Shown piece by piece: positions 22,654 to 33,433 of a stretch of DNA of 64,000 nt. Source of the DNA: Neurospora intermedia (Eukaryota > Ascomycota > Sordariomycetes > Sordariales > Sordariaceae); contig BTPP01000002.1 of assembly GCA_037102815.1 (NCBI GenBank), positions 6,037,464-6,101,463 of the forward strand, written 5' to 3'. The notes beneath the pieces are model-generated. The model was not told where the DNA came from. It saw nothing but the letters and a program-made list of their open reading frames with translations, and made no database searches. Made by a program: the position numbers and the translations under genes. The first letter of the stretch is position 1; each line of letters opens with the position of its first letter.

Positions 22654-24500
22654 ATGGCCGAACCAAGTATCCTGGCACCCCGAAAGCCGTCTCACATGCT
22701 CAAGGGGTCCTTTCGAATACCACGACATGCGCTCCGACATCCACATCCACAGTGCCGTCACTTTCATGGAAAGCCGATACCGCAGAGCCCCAAAGAATAG
22801 CAACTATGCTCTCCCTCCATCGCATGCCGCAGCCCACCATCACGAGGACCCGCCCTCGACTTTGATAGCGACCGTTTCGACTTGTCCGAGTGCGTCAAGG
22901 ACTTCATCACCCATCTCCAGCCCGAGGGCCAAGCCAAATATGCCCATCCGAACATATCCTTCAGCAACCTCAGCGTCTTCGATGCCGGCTCCGAGCTTCA
23001 GTTGCAGGCTTCCGTCCCGGCGACATCTCTTCTTCCGGCAAGACCAAGCCCAAGCAGATTCTTCACGACTCCAATGGTCTTCTCAAAAGTCGTGAACTCC
23101 TCGTTGTTCTCAGCCGTCCTGGATGCAGCGCTGTCCTGAAAACATCTGCGGAGAGCTGCACACTCTTCATCTCGACGGGAAGGCTGTAATCCACCGCACG
23201 GCACCAAATGGTCAAGCAGTTCAAGGGCGGGGTCGTGTACAACCAGGAGGTCGACAAGTTTTTTCTCCATCTTTACGTCGGCTAGACCCTCGAGTTCGTA
23301 GCAACCGTCCGACCTCTGCCATCCGCATCGCAAACGTGTTCAGGGCCGAGTACTGCGTCGTCATGGCCATCGTTGGTCTCAGTCACACTTACCACGCAAG
23401 GTTGGCGATAACTTTATTCGGGGCGTCAGTGGTGGTGAACGCAATCGTGAAAGTATCGTCGAAATGTTCCTTGCCGGCAGCCCCATTTGCGCCTGTTACA
23501 ACAGCACCTGGACTCCTTCGGCCAAGCCCTGCGCATATCGTCCAACATGGCTACCCACGCCCATGCTGTTGCCATTTACCAAGCCACCCAAGCCATCGAC
23601 GACAAATTCGACAAGGCCCCCGTGTTGTACGAAGGTAGGCGGATCTATTTTGGTCCCACATACATGGCCAAGTCCCTTTTTGAACGTCAGAGCTCGTACT
23701 GCTCCCCTCGTCAGACCACCGGTCACTGTTTCACAATTGTCACCAACCCTCACGAAAGACGGCCCGTCAAGGCATGGAGCTCAAGATCCCTCGTACTGGC
23801 GCGAATCTCCACAAACACAAGGCCTTGCAGGAAGAGAGGGAGTGTGATGAGCGCAAGACGGGAGCTATTGTCCAGCTTCGTGAGCAAAAGGAACGTCGAC
23901 AGGCCAAGCACGTCAAGCCCAAGTCACCGTAAACGATCTCGTACGCTCCCTTTCCTTGAGTTCCTTCTTGTGATTCATATCGTGCTAACCCATCCATACG
24001 ACAGTATCGCTACGCAAATCAAAGCATACACCGTCCGATGTTACCAGCGTATCTGGAATGACCGCACCGTTACCTTTAAACTGATGTTCGCCAACCTCGT
24101 CCTACTACGGTTTCGAGATCCCCATTGCCAGCCAGGTCCATGGGAGTGATTTAACCTCTTCGAGTGTCGTCTTGTCCGATCCGCATCGGGGACTCCTGGA
24201 TCTTTGCTAGTCCGGTGCTGCACTGTCTCTGGTGACACGTACATCACACCTACGAATACACCCATGCCTACGTCTGGCGAGTTTGACATCCTCGGTATTT
24301 TATGGTCGGATTCATACTTACCAACTTGCTGGCCACGGAACTTGGTTCAACACCAGCATCGCCGAGGATTTGGTCTTCTGAAGGGGCCACGTCCCCACCC
24401 GCTAGCAGCAGGAGGCTAAAGACGCCGAAAAGACTTTGACGTTCAACTCGCCAGCGTGCGCACAGTATCTGGTGGTGCTGCGGAACCCGAATGCGACTGA
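22654..24500 (+). pseudogene. Decayed PDR-type ABC transporter (ABCG full-size), 5' half
   Basis: Fragments of a pleiotropic-drug-resistance transporter appear in order but in different frames: RFDLSECVKDF (about 22880); KPKQILHD and a damaged Walker A region (about 23050-23150); [16 protein letters not shown] signature (about 23410-23445); [18 protein letters not shown] (about 23530-23580); [12 protein letters not shown] (about 23620-23660); RQTTG; QERE-like linker; YQRIWND (about 24035-24060); and GFILTNLLATEL near 24310. Frameshifts and stops separate them, and the second nucleotide-binding half is absent. Base composition is normal, so decay was by indels and substitutions rather than RIP. 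The fragment start at the ATG 22654 is a guess; homology begins about 22860. Confidence 0.8.
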
Positions 24501-25056
24501 GTCGTGTAGGTAAGCTTTCAGCGTGGCGGATCTGTGTTTGGCGGGCGTGGACATCTTTACGATTGAGAGGTAGGGGAAGATGTGAAAGATGAAAGAAACA
24601 GGCACCGGCCTTTGTCCTAGTTCATCTTGGTAATGGGGTAACGTTTGCTTGAAATAAACAGTTCATTCAGAAGTTCTATGTTGGATGAGTGATAGACTGG
24701 CAAATTTGATAATGGGACTGCCCGAATGTTGAGTTGTTTCATCTCGCTGTCCCGCGCGTTGATACGGCAATCGGCACAGACTCATGTCTAAAAGCCAATG
24801 ATCAGCCATCACCTCCTCTTTTCGGCTGGACGGGAACTAAACCGATTCGACCGCTCGGATTCAAGACGGTAGCACCCGCTGCACTTTCCCCTCCGTAATG
24901 GGCTCTCCACATTTCAGCTTCACTGAATGACTCTTCTTCACATGAGTCAAACCAGGAAGACCAAGGTACCGCTCTTATTCAAAAGCAAATTGTGGCCCGT
25001 TTCCTGTCAACGACACCATCAACCTCCACTAAACTTCGACCTGGTAACCAACCACA
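24501..25056. other. Intergenic
   Basis: 556 bp between the transporter relic and the FMN-binding gene. Probable promoter of the latter; no other feature seen. Confidence 0.35.
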
Positions 25057-25919
25057 ATGGGCAAGTTCCACACCACTCTCCCTCCCTCTCTTCTTCCTTG
25101 GATCCTCTCGCAACCCGTCTTCTTTGTCACCACCGCTCCCCTTTCTCCCCAGGGCCACATCAACGTCTCGCCCAAAGGCACCTTTCCCAACATCAACTCC
25201 TTTGGCTACATTCCCACCCACGAGTCCGAACCAACCAAGCCAGCCCAATTCTGGTACCTTGACCTCTCCGGATCTGGATCGGAAACGATTGCCCATCTAT
25301 ACGAGCCGGAAAATGGGCGGATCACAGTCATGTTCTGCGAATTTGGCAAAGCGGCGCCGAGGATTGTGAGATTGTTTGGACGGGGAAAAGTATTGGAGAA
25401 TGGGACGAAGGAGTTTCAAGAGTGGACCAAGAAGGAAGGCGTCGAAGTGGTCCCGGGCGCCAGAAGTGTCGTGGTGGTGGAGGTGGAGCTGGTGGGCGAT
25501 AGTTGCGGGTTTGCGGTGCCGGTGATGGAGTTTAGGGAGAGGAGGGAGGTGTTGAATGATCATTGGCGGAAGAAGGTGGAAAGGTTCGAGAAGGGACTGA
25601 GTAAGGAGAGCGTGGAACGGTGAGTTTGGCTTTTGATCTGGGCGGTAGAAGAGGATGCTGACAGCTAACGGCATACAGATACTGGGCGTACAAGAACGCT
25701 TGGAGCTTGGATGGACTACCGGGCATGGAGGTGGCGAGGAAGACGGGTGAAAAGGAGGGGATCGCACCGATTGAGAAGATGGTTGGGCCGATGGCGAGGA
25801 ACTTGCCGTATTCTCGAAGGAATTGGTACAGCTCATTGGGGATTTGGGCGGTGATGTTGCAGGTTCTCTTGACGGCCATTGTGGTTCTGGCCGGCGAGAG
25901 ACTGATGGGATTTAGATGA
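25057..25919 (+). CDS. Pyridoxamine 5'-phosphate oxidase-like FMN-binding protein
   Basis: Exons 25057-25619 and 25679-25919; the 59-bp intron has GTGAGT, a GCTAAC branch and TACAG; 267 residues. The N-terminal half shows the split-barrel flavin fold seen in fungal proteins of this group: FFVTTAPLSPQGHINVSPKG near residue 20-42, a WYLDLSGSGSETIAH strand, ITVMFCEF and RIVRLFGRG. The C-terminus ends in a hydrophobic segment (about 243-262), suggesting a tail anchor. Family members bind FMN or F420 and act as oxidoreductases; the true substrate is unknown. The ATG follows a CACA context. Confidence 0.8.
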
Positions 25920-26069
25920 GTATTTCCTTGGTTTAGCGAACATCGTTTCCGTCATTCATATCATGGATTGTATACCAAGGGTCATAGAAAGGTCTGTCTC
26001 CATTAAGGTATCCTTCTGGCTATCATGTCAAACGGTATCATGTCTTTTGTCCCGGTGGCTTCCCCAAAT

Positions 26070-26789
26070 TTACCAAGGCACATTCTCCCCCCTATAGTTG
26101 AAGAACTTGCCGTTGTCCTCGTCCTTCAACCCCTGCAGAACCTTTAGCTGTCCAGCCACACTCTCCTCCGGGCTCAGCATCGCTCCGTCACCACCCATGT
26201 CCGTCTTGACCCACCCCGGACACATGACGATCACCACGGCACCCTTCAAGCCCGCCTTTCTGAGGTCGGTCGCCAGATGGGCATTCAACATGTTCAACGC
26301 GGCCTTGCTGATCGAGTACCCCGTGGCCCGTCCCAAGCCGCTCAGCGACATTTGCACACTGCCCAGCGTAGAGCTCATGTTCTGCACCCTGACGTTCTCG
26401 CTCAACAGGCCCTGCTGGAGGAGGAACTCGAGCAGCTTGGCGGGACCGAGGACGTTGGTCTTGATGGTGTCCAGCAAGTCATCGGGGGCCAGCTGCAACG
26501 ACGAGTTGTTCTCGGAGAGGTTGACGCCGGCGTTGTTGATGACGTAGTCGATCTTGGTGTCTCCGAGAGTGGAGCGGGCGGTCTTGGCAAAGTCGCGGAT
26601 GGAGGAGAGCGACGAGGTGTCGCATTCGAGGATGTGGGTCTTCTCGCTGGCGAGGGATTTCAGGGAGGAGTGGTCCTTGGAGAGGTTGCGGACGAGAGCG
26701 AGAACGGTGTTCTCTGGGGACTGGGTGAGCTGGCGAACGATTTCGAGGCCGATGCCGCGGTTGGAGCCGGTGACGACGTAGGTGGGCAT
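26070..26789 (-). CDS. Short-chain dehydrogenase/reductase
   Basis: Single exon, 239 residues. Classical SDR motifs: TGSNRGIG at 7-14 (NAD(P)-binding glycine turn), a CDTSS acidic turn near 56-60, NNAG at 85-88, catalytic Ser near 139-140, and YSISK giving Tyr158 and Lys162. PGWVKTDMGG follows the active site. Length and motif spacing fit the C-factor/sniffer-like subgroup of single-domain cytosolic SDRs. The substrate cannot be inferred from sequence. The start at 26789 is directly before the TGxxxGIG strand, as usual. Confidence 0.93.
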   Translation of the reverse strand: MPTYVVTGSNRGIGLEIVRQLTQSPENTVLALVRNLSKDHSSLKSLASEKTHILECDTSSLSSIRDFAKTARSTLGDTKIDYVINNAGVNLSENNSSLQLAPDDLLDTIKTNVLGPAKLLEFLLQQGLLSENVRVQNMSSTLGSVQMSLSGLGRATGYSISKAALNMLNAHLATDLRKAGLKGAVVIVMCPGWVKTDMGGDGAMLSPEESVAGQLKVLQGLKDEDNGKFFNYRGENVPW

Positions 26790-27516
26790 TTTGTGTAGGT
26801 AGGTAGGTAGTGGATGGGTCTTGTCAGTGGTGGTTCAGTTTGTTGTCAATGTCAATGGCAAAAAAGAGTCGAGAAACAAGGAGATGCTCGGACCTTCTTA
26901 TACTTACCTCGAAACGTGGTTTGGTTTATAAGCAAGAACGACCGGCACGATGGACCGGATCTACATCTACGGAGGGGTTGACAAGGACAGGACTTGCTTA
27001 CAAAACAGGGGTAAAGCGGTCCGTGCCAGCCCGGCTCCAGCGACTCATGGTTGGTTCTGTCCCGCGAAACCCTTGTGATACCTGGCTGAATAATGCTGAG
27101 GATGATGGAATCTAGAATGATCCATGATGCTATGTTCGAGTTGTTGTTGCTGTTGTTGTATGTACAGAGAAAAGTGATTAAAGAGTGTAGTTGTTTCCCC
27201 CCACGCGCCTCAATGCAGTGTCGTTTCCCAGTGCCAGTGTCAGTGCCCCCCATTCACCCCTTTGCCTTCCCCGGACTCCTTCCCAACCCCCACCCAAATC
27301 CCCCCCAAGCCGCTCCCGCCCCCTTCACACCCCTTAACTCCATCTTTCCCTTATCCCCGTATCCCTAACTCCGTGTTCCCCTCCACAACCTCCCTGGCAC
27401 TCCTCGCACTGCTCCCCATCCTGGCACTGTTTCTCTCATCTCAATCTGCCACCTGTTAGCCATGCATTCTTCCCAAGCATCCCTCCCCAGATACCTAAAC
27501 TCACCAAACCAATGAC
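26790..27516. other. Intergenic
   Basis: 727 bp upstream of the SDR gene. It contains a short GTAG microsatellite just before the SDR start (about 26795-26810) and a strongly pyrimidine-rich stretch at about 27240-27370. No gene supported. Confidence 0.4.
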
Positions 27517-27891
27517 TTAGAGCTTCCAGGGGCAGGTAGCCTTGTAGGCCTTGATGCCACCCTCGGGGTTCCAGCAGCCACCGGAGCCGGACACGATACC
27601 GCTGTCAGAGCAGTCGTAGGTGGAGTAGACGGTGAGCTGGCACTTGGGGTCGAAGAACTCAACGTCGATGGACTGGAAGACGGCGCCAGCGTAGAAGGTG
27701 CGGCAGTGGTTGCTCTCCGTGTTGGCAGGGAACTCGATGGCCGGGTACTTGATGTGGTCAATGGGGCACTGGCGCTCGAGGCCAAAGGTGACCTTGCCCA
27801 TAACCTCGGTGTACTGGTTGCTGGTGGGGGCGGCAGAGACGGAGCTGACGGCCGCGGCGGCGAAGAGAGAGATGGTGGTGAGGAACTGCAT
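27517..27891 (-). CDS. Small secreted cysteine-rich protein
   Basis: Single exon, 124 residues from the ATG at 27891. Residues 1-20 are a signal peptide (FLTTISLFAAAAVSSVSA core). The mature 104 residues hold six cysteines, enough for three disulfides, and end in a Gly/Trp-rich CWNPEGG segment. The longer upstream frame (to 28293) is leader sequence. Fungal proteins of this type are exported and may act at the cell wall or as effectors; no function is assigned. The same plan, with a different family, is seen at 44677. Confidence 0.8.
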   Translation of the reverse strand: MQFLTTISLFAAAAVSSVSAAPTSNQYTEVMGKVTFGLERQCPIDHIKYPAIEFPANTESNHCRTFYAGAVFQSIDVEFFDPKCQLTVYSTYDCSDSGIVSGSGGCWNPEGGIKAYKATCPWKL

Positions 27892-28593
27892 TTTGGCGGT
27901 GGTTTGGTTTGATAAAGGAGTGTGGTGAAGTTGGTTTGTGTTGGTGAGTTGTCGTTGTTTGTTGTTGTGATGATGAGGAGAAAAGATGGCCAGAGACAAG
28001 AAAGGATGGATGTTCTTATAGATGTTTGTGATCGTCAAGATTGACAGATTCTCGACATGGATGCAGCTTCTCCAGGTCTCAACATCCTTTTCCCCTGAAC
28101 ACCATTCCGCTTGCGTGGTCGATCGTCGTTGAGGCTCAAAACGACTGTTACTATTTTGGCCACCTAAACATCCGGACCATGTGGTGATATGATGATGTGT
28201 GGGGTCTATGCTTGTTTCGCTTGGGGAGTGATGTGCATGAGCTAGAATCGCTAGAAGGTCAAGCGAACAACTTGGCGCCAATGCACTAACCATCAGCTGC
28301 TGTCATGGATATAGCTTCTCGGAGTATTTCATGATGGTGCAATTACCTCCTTTGCACACCGCGTACACCGCCAGCTAGTAATGGCGAACTTGGCGAAAGG
28401 GGAGCTAAAAGGGGGGGGGGGGGGGGGGGGGTCAACAACCACCAGACAGTGCAAATTGGCAATCCCGTAGGAAACGAGATCGGCAGACGAGGAATGACAT
28501 GAATTCCATAAACGCTCGCTAAAAGGAAGGCATGCTATAACAAGAACGCTAGCTATAGAAAGAAAATGACAATGATGTCGGGTGTGTCAAAAG
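27892..28593. other. Intergenic with promoter of the small secreted protein
   Basis: 702 bp. The left part should be the promoter and leader of the secreted-protein gene (CA/GT-rich). A 21-base G run is listed separately. No gene seen. Confidence 0.4.
28411..28431 (+). repeat. Poly-G tract, 21 bases
   Basis: An uninterrupted run of 21 G on the plus strand in the intergenic space. Length may be affected by sequencing error. Confidence 0.9.
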
Positions 28594-30756
28594 TCAGTAG
28601 ATTTTGGTGATGGAAAACCGTGGCCGTTGATTCTCCGTCCCGCGCTTCGGGCTCAATGTCGCCGTTGTTTTTATGGTTGTTATTCCCGGCGTTGTTCTGG
28701 AGTCTGTCGGCCCCGAAGTAGTCGACGCATTCGAATCCTTTCTCCCCGCCACACCCCCTCTCAACACATCCCCCAACCTGACAAACTCCTTGCCTTCTAC
28801 CGCATCCACCCATTGTTCGATTCTCTTCAAGTACAAGCCCTGCGCGCACTTAGCTACCGCGCCCAGAAAGTCCACCTTGAGCGCGGCCTCTTCGACTTCT
28901 GCATCCCACCCGTGACCCATCAACTGGCCCATCCTGGCACTGTAAACCCGCCTCAGCTGCGTCTGCTCGTACTCCATTAGGTGTATCCAGTACAGTTCCG
29001 TCTTTCCTTCGTTGTCCGGAACATCCTCCATGCCACCATCCTGTCCTTCCTCCGAGGCCTCCTCGTCACTGAACACGTCGGCATACCGGCTCCGGTGCGG
29101 CTCCTCTTCGCGCTCAACACCGCCGCGCAGGAACTCGGGGAACTGTGTGGAGACCCACCGCGGCATTGTCGACACGCATTCCCAGTCCACGACACCCGTG
29201 ATGCGCCCGTTTTCGTCGACGAGGATGTTGTCGAGTGACAGGGAGTCGCCGTGCCAAAGGACTGTACGCTCTGGTGGGTGCACAAGCTGTGGGAAGAGTT
29301 TGTGCAAGAGGCGGGCTAACTTGCGGGCGACTCGAGTAACTCCTTCGGCTGATTCCCTTTTCTCGCGGTCTGTATCGTCGGGGATCTTGGGCGGTGGCTG
29401 AGCAAGAGTAGTGCTGTGCTCCTTGATGATGACGTTGAGGTAGGACCGAAGCCAGTCATGGCTTGATTGGAACGGCCCTCTCGACACCGGATAATGCCAA
29501 CGCTCCCCCGTAAAGAACACTGGAGAGACCATGGGCCCAGGCTCGGGCATCATCAGGTCCACATAGTCGCTCTCTCCCCTGGAGGTAGCGCCCAGCGTGC
29601 CTATTCCCCTAAACCCCGATTCCGTCATATTTCCGCACCTCGACAGCTGCGCCTGGAACTCGGCCATCCTGCCCACCAATCTCTCTTTCTGCCGCATGTT
29701 CATCTTTCTCCATCGCAAATGCGCCGGTAGTCCTTCCAACAGCTCCATCAAGATCCACTCGAACCCAATCTCGTTATCACTCGTATCGTCATACGCCACC
29801 ACCACGGGAACGGGAATGTCGGTCTTGCACCGCACCAGCTGGAGCGAGGCAACCTCACCTCGGGTCTTGTTGTGCGGGTCGACGGGAAGAATGACGCGCA
29901 TGAGGTAGCGGCCGTGGGCTGGGGAGTTTACGTGGTAGAGCTTGTTGTAGGTGCCGGAGGAGTGAAAGGTAACGACGCATTGCGAGGGGGAGGTTATTCC
30001 GAGGTGCCGGCGGACGACTTGGGCGATGGCGTCGATGTCGGGTTGTCGGGCCCAGCGGGGCTCGATGTCGAGACCGGCGGACTCCCAGAAGAGGCCGGAA
30101 CGGCTTGTGTCGTGGGTTGGCGTTGTTGCTGTTGTCGTTGGGGTGCCTTCTTTGGGTCTGGTTCTCGGATCTCTCGCGTTTGATGCTGTGGACGTCGCAC
30201 TCGAGACACTGGAGACGACGGGCGACTTTGCGCTCGCTGTGCGGAGGGTTATGAATTGCGGCTGGACCTTTTGGGGTGGCATCCTGCCGAATTGATACCA
30301 GCCGTACCCGTAGTCGGCATCGGTGTAGGTGGTGGTCGCGGTGCAGGTGTAGGTTCGGGCCTCACATCCTGGATGATGGTTTGCCGACGAGGATGGCAAA
30401 GCGAGACGACGAACTTGGTAGCGCATACGCCCAGCCATGGCGCGGGGGTCGGGTGTGTCAGAGCCTAAAAATCGGGAGGGTGGACGGGCGCTTTCGGGGG
30501 GACCATGCAGCGAATGGCGATGGGCCTCTGCAGAATCAGGGTGATGGCGTCGGGTACTTGTATAAGAGGAGGATGCTGATTGGTCGATTGGGGTCTGCAG
30601 GTCACTGTCACGGTGGTCGTTTTCGACCCGGCGAAACTTTGTCAGACTTGATGTCAACGGATTTGAGTTGTCATGATGGTGATGATGTCCTTCAAAACCA
30701 CAGTCTCGTGAAAAAAGACTGTCGTCTTCATATACCGTTTTTTTCCCACATACCAA
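28594..30756 (-). CDS. APH-fold phosphotransferase-like protein
   Basis: Single exon, up to 720 residues from 30756. Residues about 260-540 fit the aminoglycoside-phosphotransferase/choline-kinase fold: VTFHSSGTYNKLYHV (glycine-rich loop), RVILPVDP, IPVPVVVAYD, WILMELLEG, then the Brenner-type catalytic motif HGDSLSLDN near 500 and VVDWE near 522. The N-terminal 250 residues are low complexity with a His run and are probably disordered. The start could be lower: a Met lies at 107. Fungal APH proteins of this type are common and mostly uncharacterised; the substrate is unknown. The residues needed for phosphotransfer (H-G-D, N, D) are present. Confidence 0.85.
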   Translation of the reverse strand: MVCGKKTVYEDDSLFSRDCGFEGHHHHHDNSNPLTSSLTKFRRVENDHRDSDLQTPIDQSASSSYTSTRRHHPDSAEAHRHSLHGPPESARPPSRFLGSDTPDPRAMAGRMRYQVRRLALPSSSANHHPGCEARTYTCTATTTYTDADYGYGWYQFGRMPPQKVQPQFITLRTASAKSPVVSSVSSATSTASNARDPRTRPKEGTPTTTATTPTHDTSRSGLFWESAGLDIEPRWARQPDIDAIAQVVRRHLGITSPSQCVVTFHSSGTYNKLYHVNSPAHGRYLMRVILPVDPHNKTRGEVASLQLVRCKTDIPVPVVVAYDDTSDNEIGFEWILMELLEGLPAHLRWRKMNMRQKERLVGRMAEFQAQLSRCGNMTESGFRGIGTLGATSRGESDYVDLMMPEPGPMVSPVFFTGERWHYPVSRGPFQSSHDWLRSYLNVIIKEHSTTLAQPPPKIPDDTDREKRESAEGVTRVARKLARLLHKLFPQLVHPPERTVLWHGDSLSLDNILVDENGRITGVVDWECVSTMPRWVSTQFPEFLRGGVEREEEPHRSRYADVFSDEEASEEGQDGGMEDVPDNEGKTELYWIHLMEYEQTQLRRVYSARMGQLMGHGWDAEVEEAALKVDFLGAVAKCAQGLYLKRIEQWVDAVEGKEFVRLGDVLRGGVAGRKDSNASTTSGPTDSRTTPGITTIKTTATLSPKRGTENQRPRFSITKIY

Positions 30757-31543
30757 TGCTTCACCCTGACTAGGGAGTGGAGGGGCTGGGGAAAATCCCG
30801 GGACAGATCAATTGGCACATGAGGCGTGGAGCATGTCCATCATTCGGCACTCTCTCCGTCATCGAATGGGGACCCCGACGGCCCTTGTCGATAGCTTCCT
30901 GCAAGTCAAGAACCTGCCAGCCTGCCACGTTGAAAGACAGTGAGTGATCAAGACGGTAGTCAGACCACTGGCGGTCTATAATGGGAAGTATTGACGACAT
31001 CGCTTTGGGATAGGCTGAGAGACACCCAATGACAACATGGTTCTATCAGGAATGTAAACAAGAAAAAAGTAAACAAAAGGTGTCGTTGAGAGGAAAGACA
31101 GCCATCCCTTGCTGTCCTGTCGCGGACTCTAGGTTCGGCCCGCAACGGCTGGGATAGGGGGACTGAGACATGCGATGAATTGTCTCACAACTGAACCGCT
31201 CCATGATTCAGATGAACACTTATGATGTTCGGGATGTCTTCCACTTCCTAGGTACCTCTAGTAGTCTAGAGGTAGTCGACATTCCCTTCAATTGTGACGT
31301 CAATCAATCACGCCGCGGATCGCGGCCCGGGGCATGTTAGTGTAGCATGAGGTCTCAGCGCACTTTACGCAGTACCTCACTGCTGTACACTAGCGGGCGC
31401 CTGTAAGTGCCATCCCAGGCCCCGCTCGGGGAACCACTCCGACCTCTCACTACGGCTGAATCCGTCTCTCTCCCTCTCGTGCAATTCATCAACAATTGAA
31501 GGAAACCAACAACGCAGCTCCGGCCAGCAGACATCATCACAAC
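30757..31543. promoter_or_regulatory. Divergent promoter region, APH and hydrolase genes
   Basis: 787 bp between two divergent starts. An imperfect palindrome (CTAGGTACCTCTAG...CTAGAGGTAG, about 31248-31276) is the only notable structure. Both promoters should lie here. Confidence 0.4.
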
Positions 31544-32883
31544 ATGTCCAACAACTCTGCCTTCACCTTTTCTCCTCCAGGGCCCCAGCGCCCCATAATT
31601 TCTCCTCCTCCTATCACTACGGCCTTCCCCGGCCCGCGCATCCCTACCGTCGGGTCCCGCGCTCGCGATCTCCACTACTCCATCCGCGACTTTCTCTCCA
31701 CCCACCCACTCCTCGAGCTCGGTGGCCAAGAACACTTTTCTGTTGAGCGACGTCGCCATCAAGACGTGTTTGGCCTCCATGCCTTACCCAAGAATAAAAT
31801 CCATCCGATCGACGACGTCGAGTTTACTGCCATCCGAGGACCCCATGGGACCATTCCTGTTCGCGTGCTGTACCCAACTTCGGGAAAGGACGACCGCAAC
31901 AAAGGAAAAGCAGGGGCCTTGATATACTTCCATGGAGGCGGATATACGGTAGGATCAGTAGACGAGTTTGAGAATGGACTTCGCTTGGTCGCCGAGGAGT
32001 CAGGCTGTCAAGTCTACGCGGTGGAGTACAGACTGGCGCCCGAGTTCAAGTACCCGGTACAATTGGATGAGTATTCGGCCGTGATCGACTGGGTGCAGGG
32101 CGAGGGAGGGAAGACAAGGGGAGTCCATCCTGAAAAAGTAGTGGGTGGAGGGGATTCGGCGGGCGGGAATATGACAGCAGCCATCTGTTTGAGGAGGATG
32201 GATGAAGGGCGAAAGCCACTGGCTGGGCAGGTCTTGCTGTATCCCGAGGCAAGACTGCCGTTTGATACGTCGGCCGCGACAGAGAACAATTCCGGTCTTT
32301 ACCTGGAATGCAACGGCATCTTTGGCTTTGCGAGCAATTACCTTCCACGATCCGAAGGCAGGTCGTCTATCTCAGTCTTCTTCTGCCATCCATCTAACCC
32401 ATTGCTCTTCCAGACATCTCCCCCCAAGACCGTTACGTCTCGCCCGGTATGCAATCCGTCGAGGACCTCCGTCATCAACCACCCGCCGCCGTGTTCACCT
32501 CTGGCTACGACCCCCTGCGAGACGTCGGCTGCGAATACGCAAGCAAGCTGTCACAAGCTGGAGTACCGACTCGCTGGCGTCACTACGACAACCTCACCCA
32601 TGGCTGGCTCCAGATGACGGCGTGGTCCGAAGTGGCACAGCAGGCTGTCAAGGATGTTGCGCACGAAGTCAAGAGGCTGGTTTTTGCGGCGATTGATACA
32701 CATACGCTCAAAGGTCCTCAGGGCCAATTACCAGTTGACAGGCTCAATGTGCGTGACTTGACGTCGGCCAATTCGCAGCGCGAGCAGAGCGGTAATCGGC
32801 CAACCACTACAGGCGCTCGCTACACTCGCGTTAGCCCCTTCAAAATTGATAGACACAGCAAGCCGCCAAATTTTCTCGATTAG
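31544..32883 (+). CDS. Alpha/beta hydrolase, hormone-sensitive-lipase type
   Basis: Exons 31544-32357 and 32414-32883, 427 residues. The 56-bp intron starts GC (AG|GCAGGT) and ends CCAG, with a CTAAC branch; only this GC-AG choice keeps the frame (SED|ISPQDRY). Motifs of the HSL/GDXG class: HGGG at 130-133 (oxyanion hole), GDSAGG near 203-208 (nucleophile Ser), a Y-D segment (FTSGYDPLRD) for the acid, and LTHGW for the catalytic His. Members hydrolyse short-chain or acyl esters, or act as esterases in secondary metabolism. No signal peptide is visible, so it is probably cytosolic. The ATG at 31544 is the first good in-frame start. Confidence 0.9.
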
Positions 32884-33433
32884 CCTCCGAACGTCAACTA
32901 GATTCAAACTTTGAACTGTGGCCATATCAAGTTTGCAGGCTCGAGACCGGGCTGGGAGCATATCTACTGTTTATATCTGGGACGTCTGATCCCACCTTTC
33001 CACCTTAGTCTCGACCTGTATCTCGAGGTCATCTTCAGCGTAGCATTGGAGGTGTTAGTGCGCGGTACGGTTCTTGACAGGCCTTGCGGGCTAACTCGGT
33101 GATGACTGATGACATTCCGTAGATCCCGTATTCCATGAAAGCTACGCCAAATCAAGACCTGCCAGCAACCAATCGTTCTTGTAGTGTGATGGCGCCTTCA
33201 ATCGGATCGGACCCGCGCGTCGTTCCACGTCAGCTTCGACTCGTCACATCCAGGCAACAACCGTTCCAACATCCCCACTACAACCAGTCAGAAGTCACTG
33301 TATCTTCAGGGGCTACCAAACAAACACGCTTCCCCGCAATCCCAACCTCCCGTCCCATCTTCCTGGCCAAATCTTAAAAAGACACCACACATCATCCTCT
33401 TCTCCTCTGTTCATTTCCACGGCCAACATCAAG
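32884..33433. other. Intergenic
   Basis: 550 bp between two plus-strand genes. It should include the hydrolase 3' UTR and the AAA ATPase promoter. No other feature seen. Confidence 0.35.
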
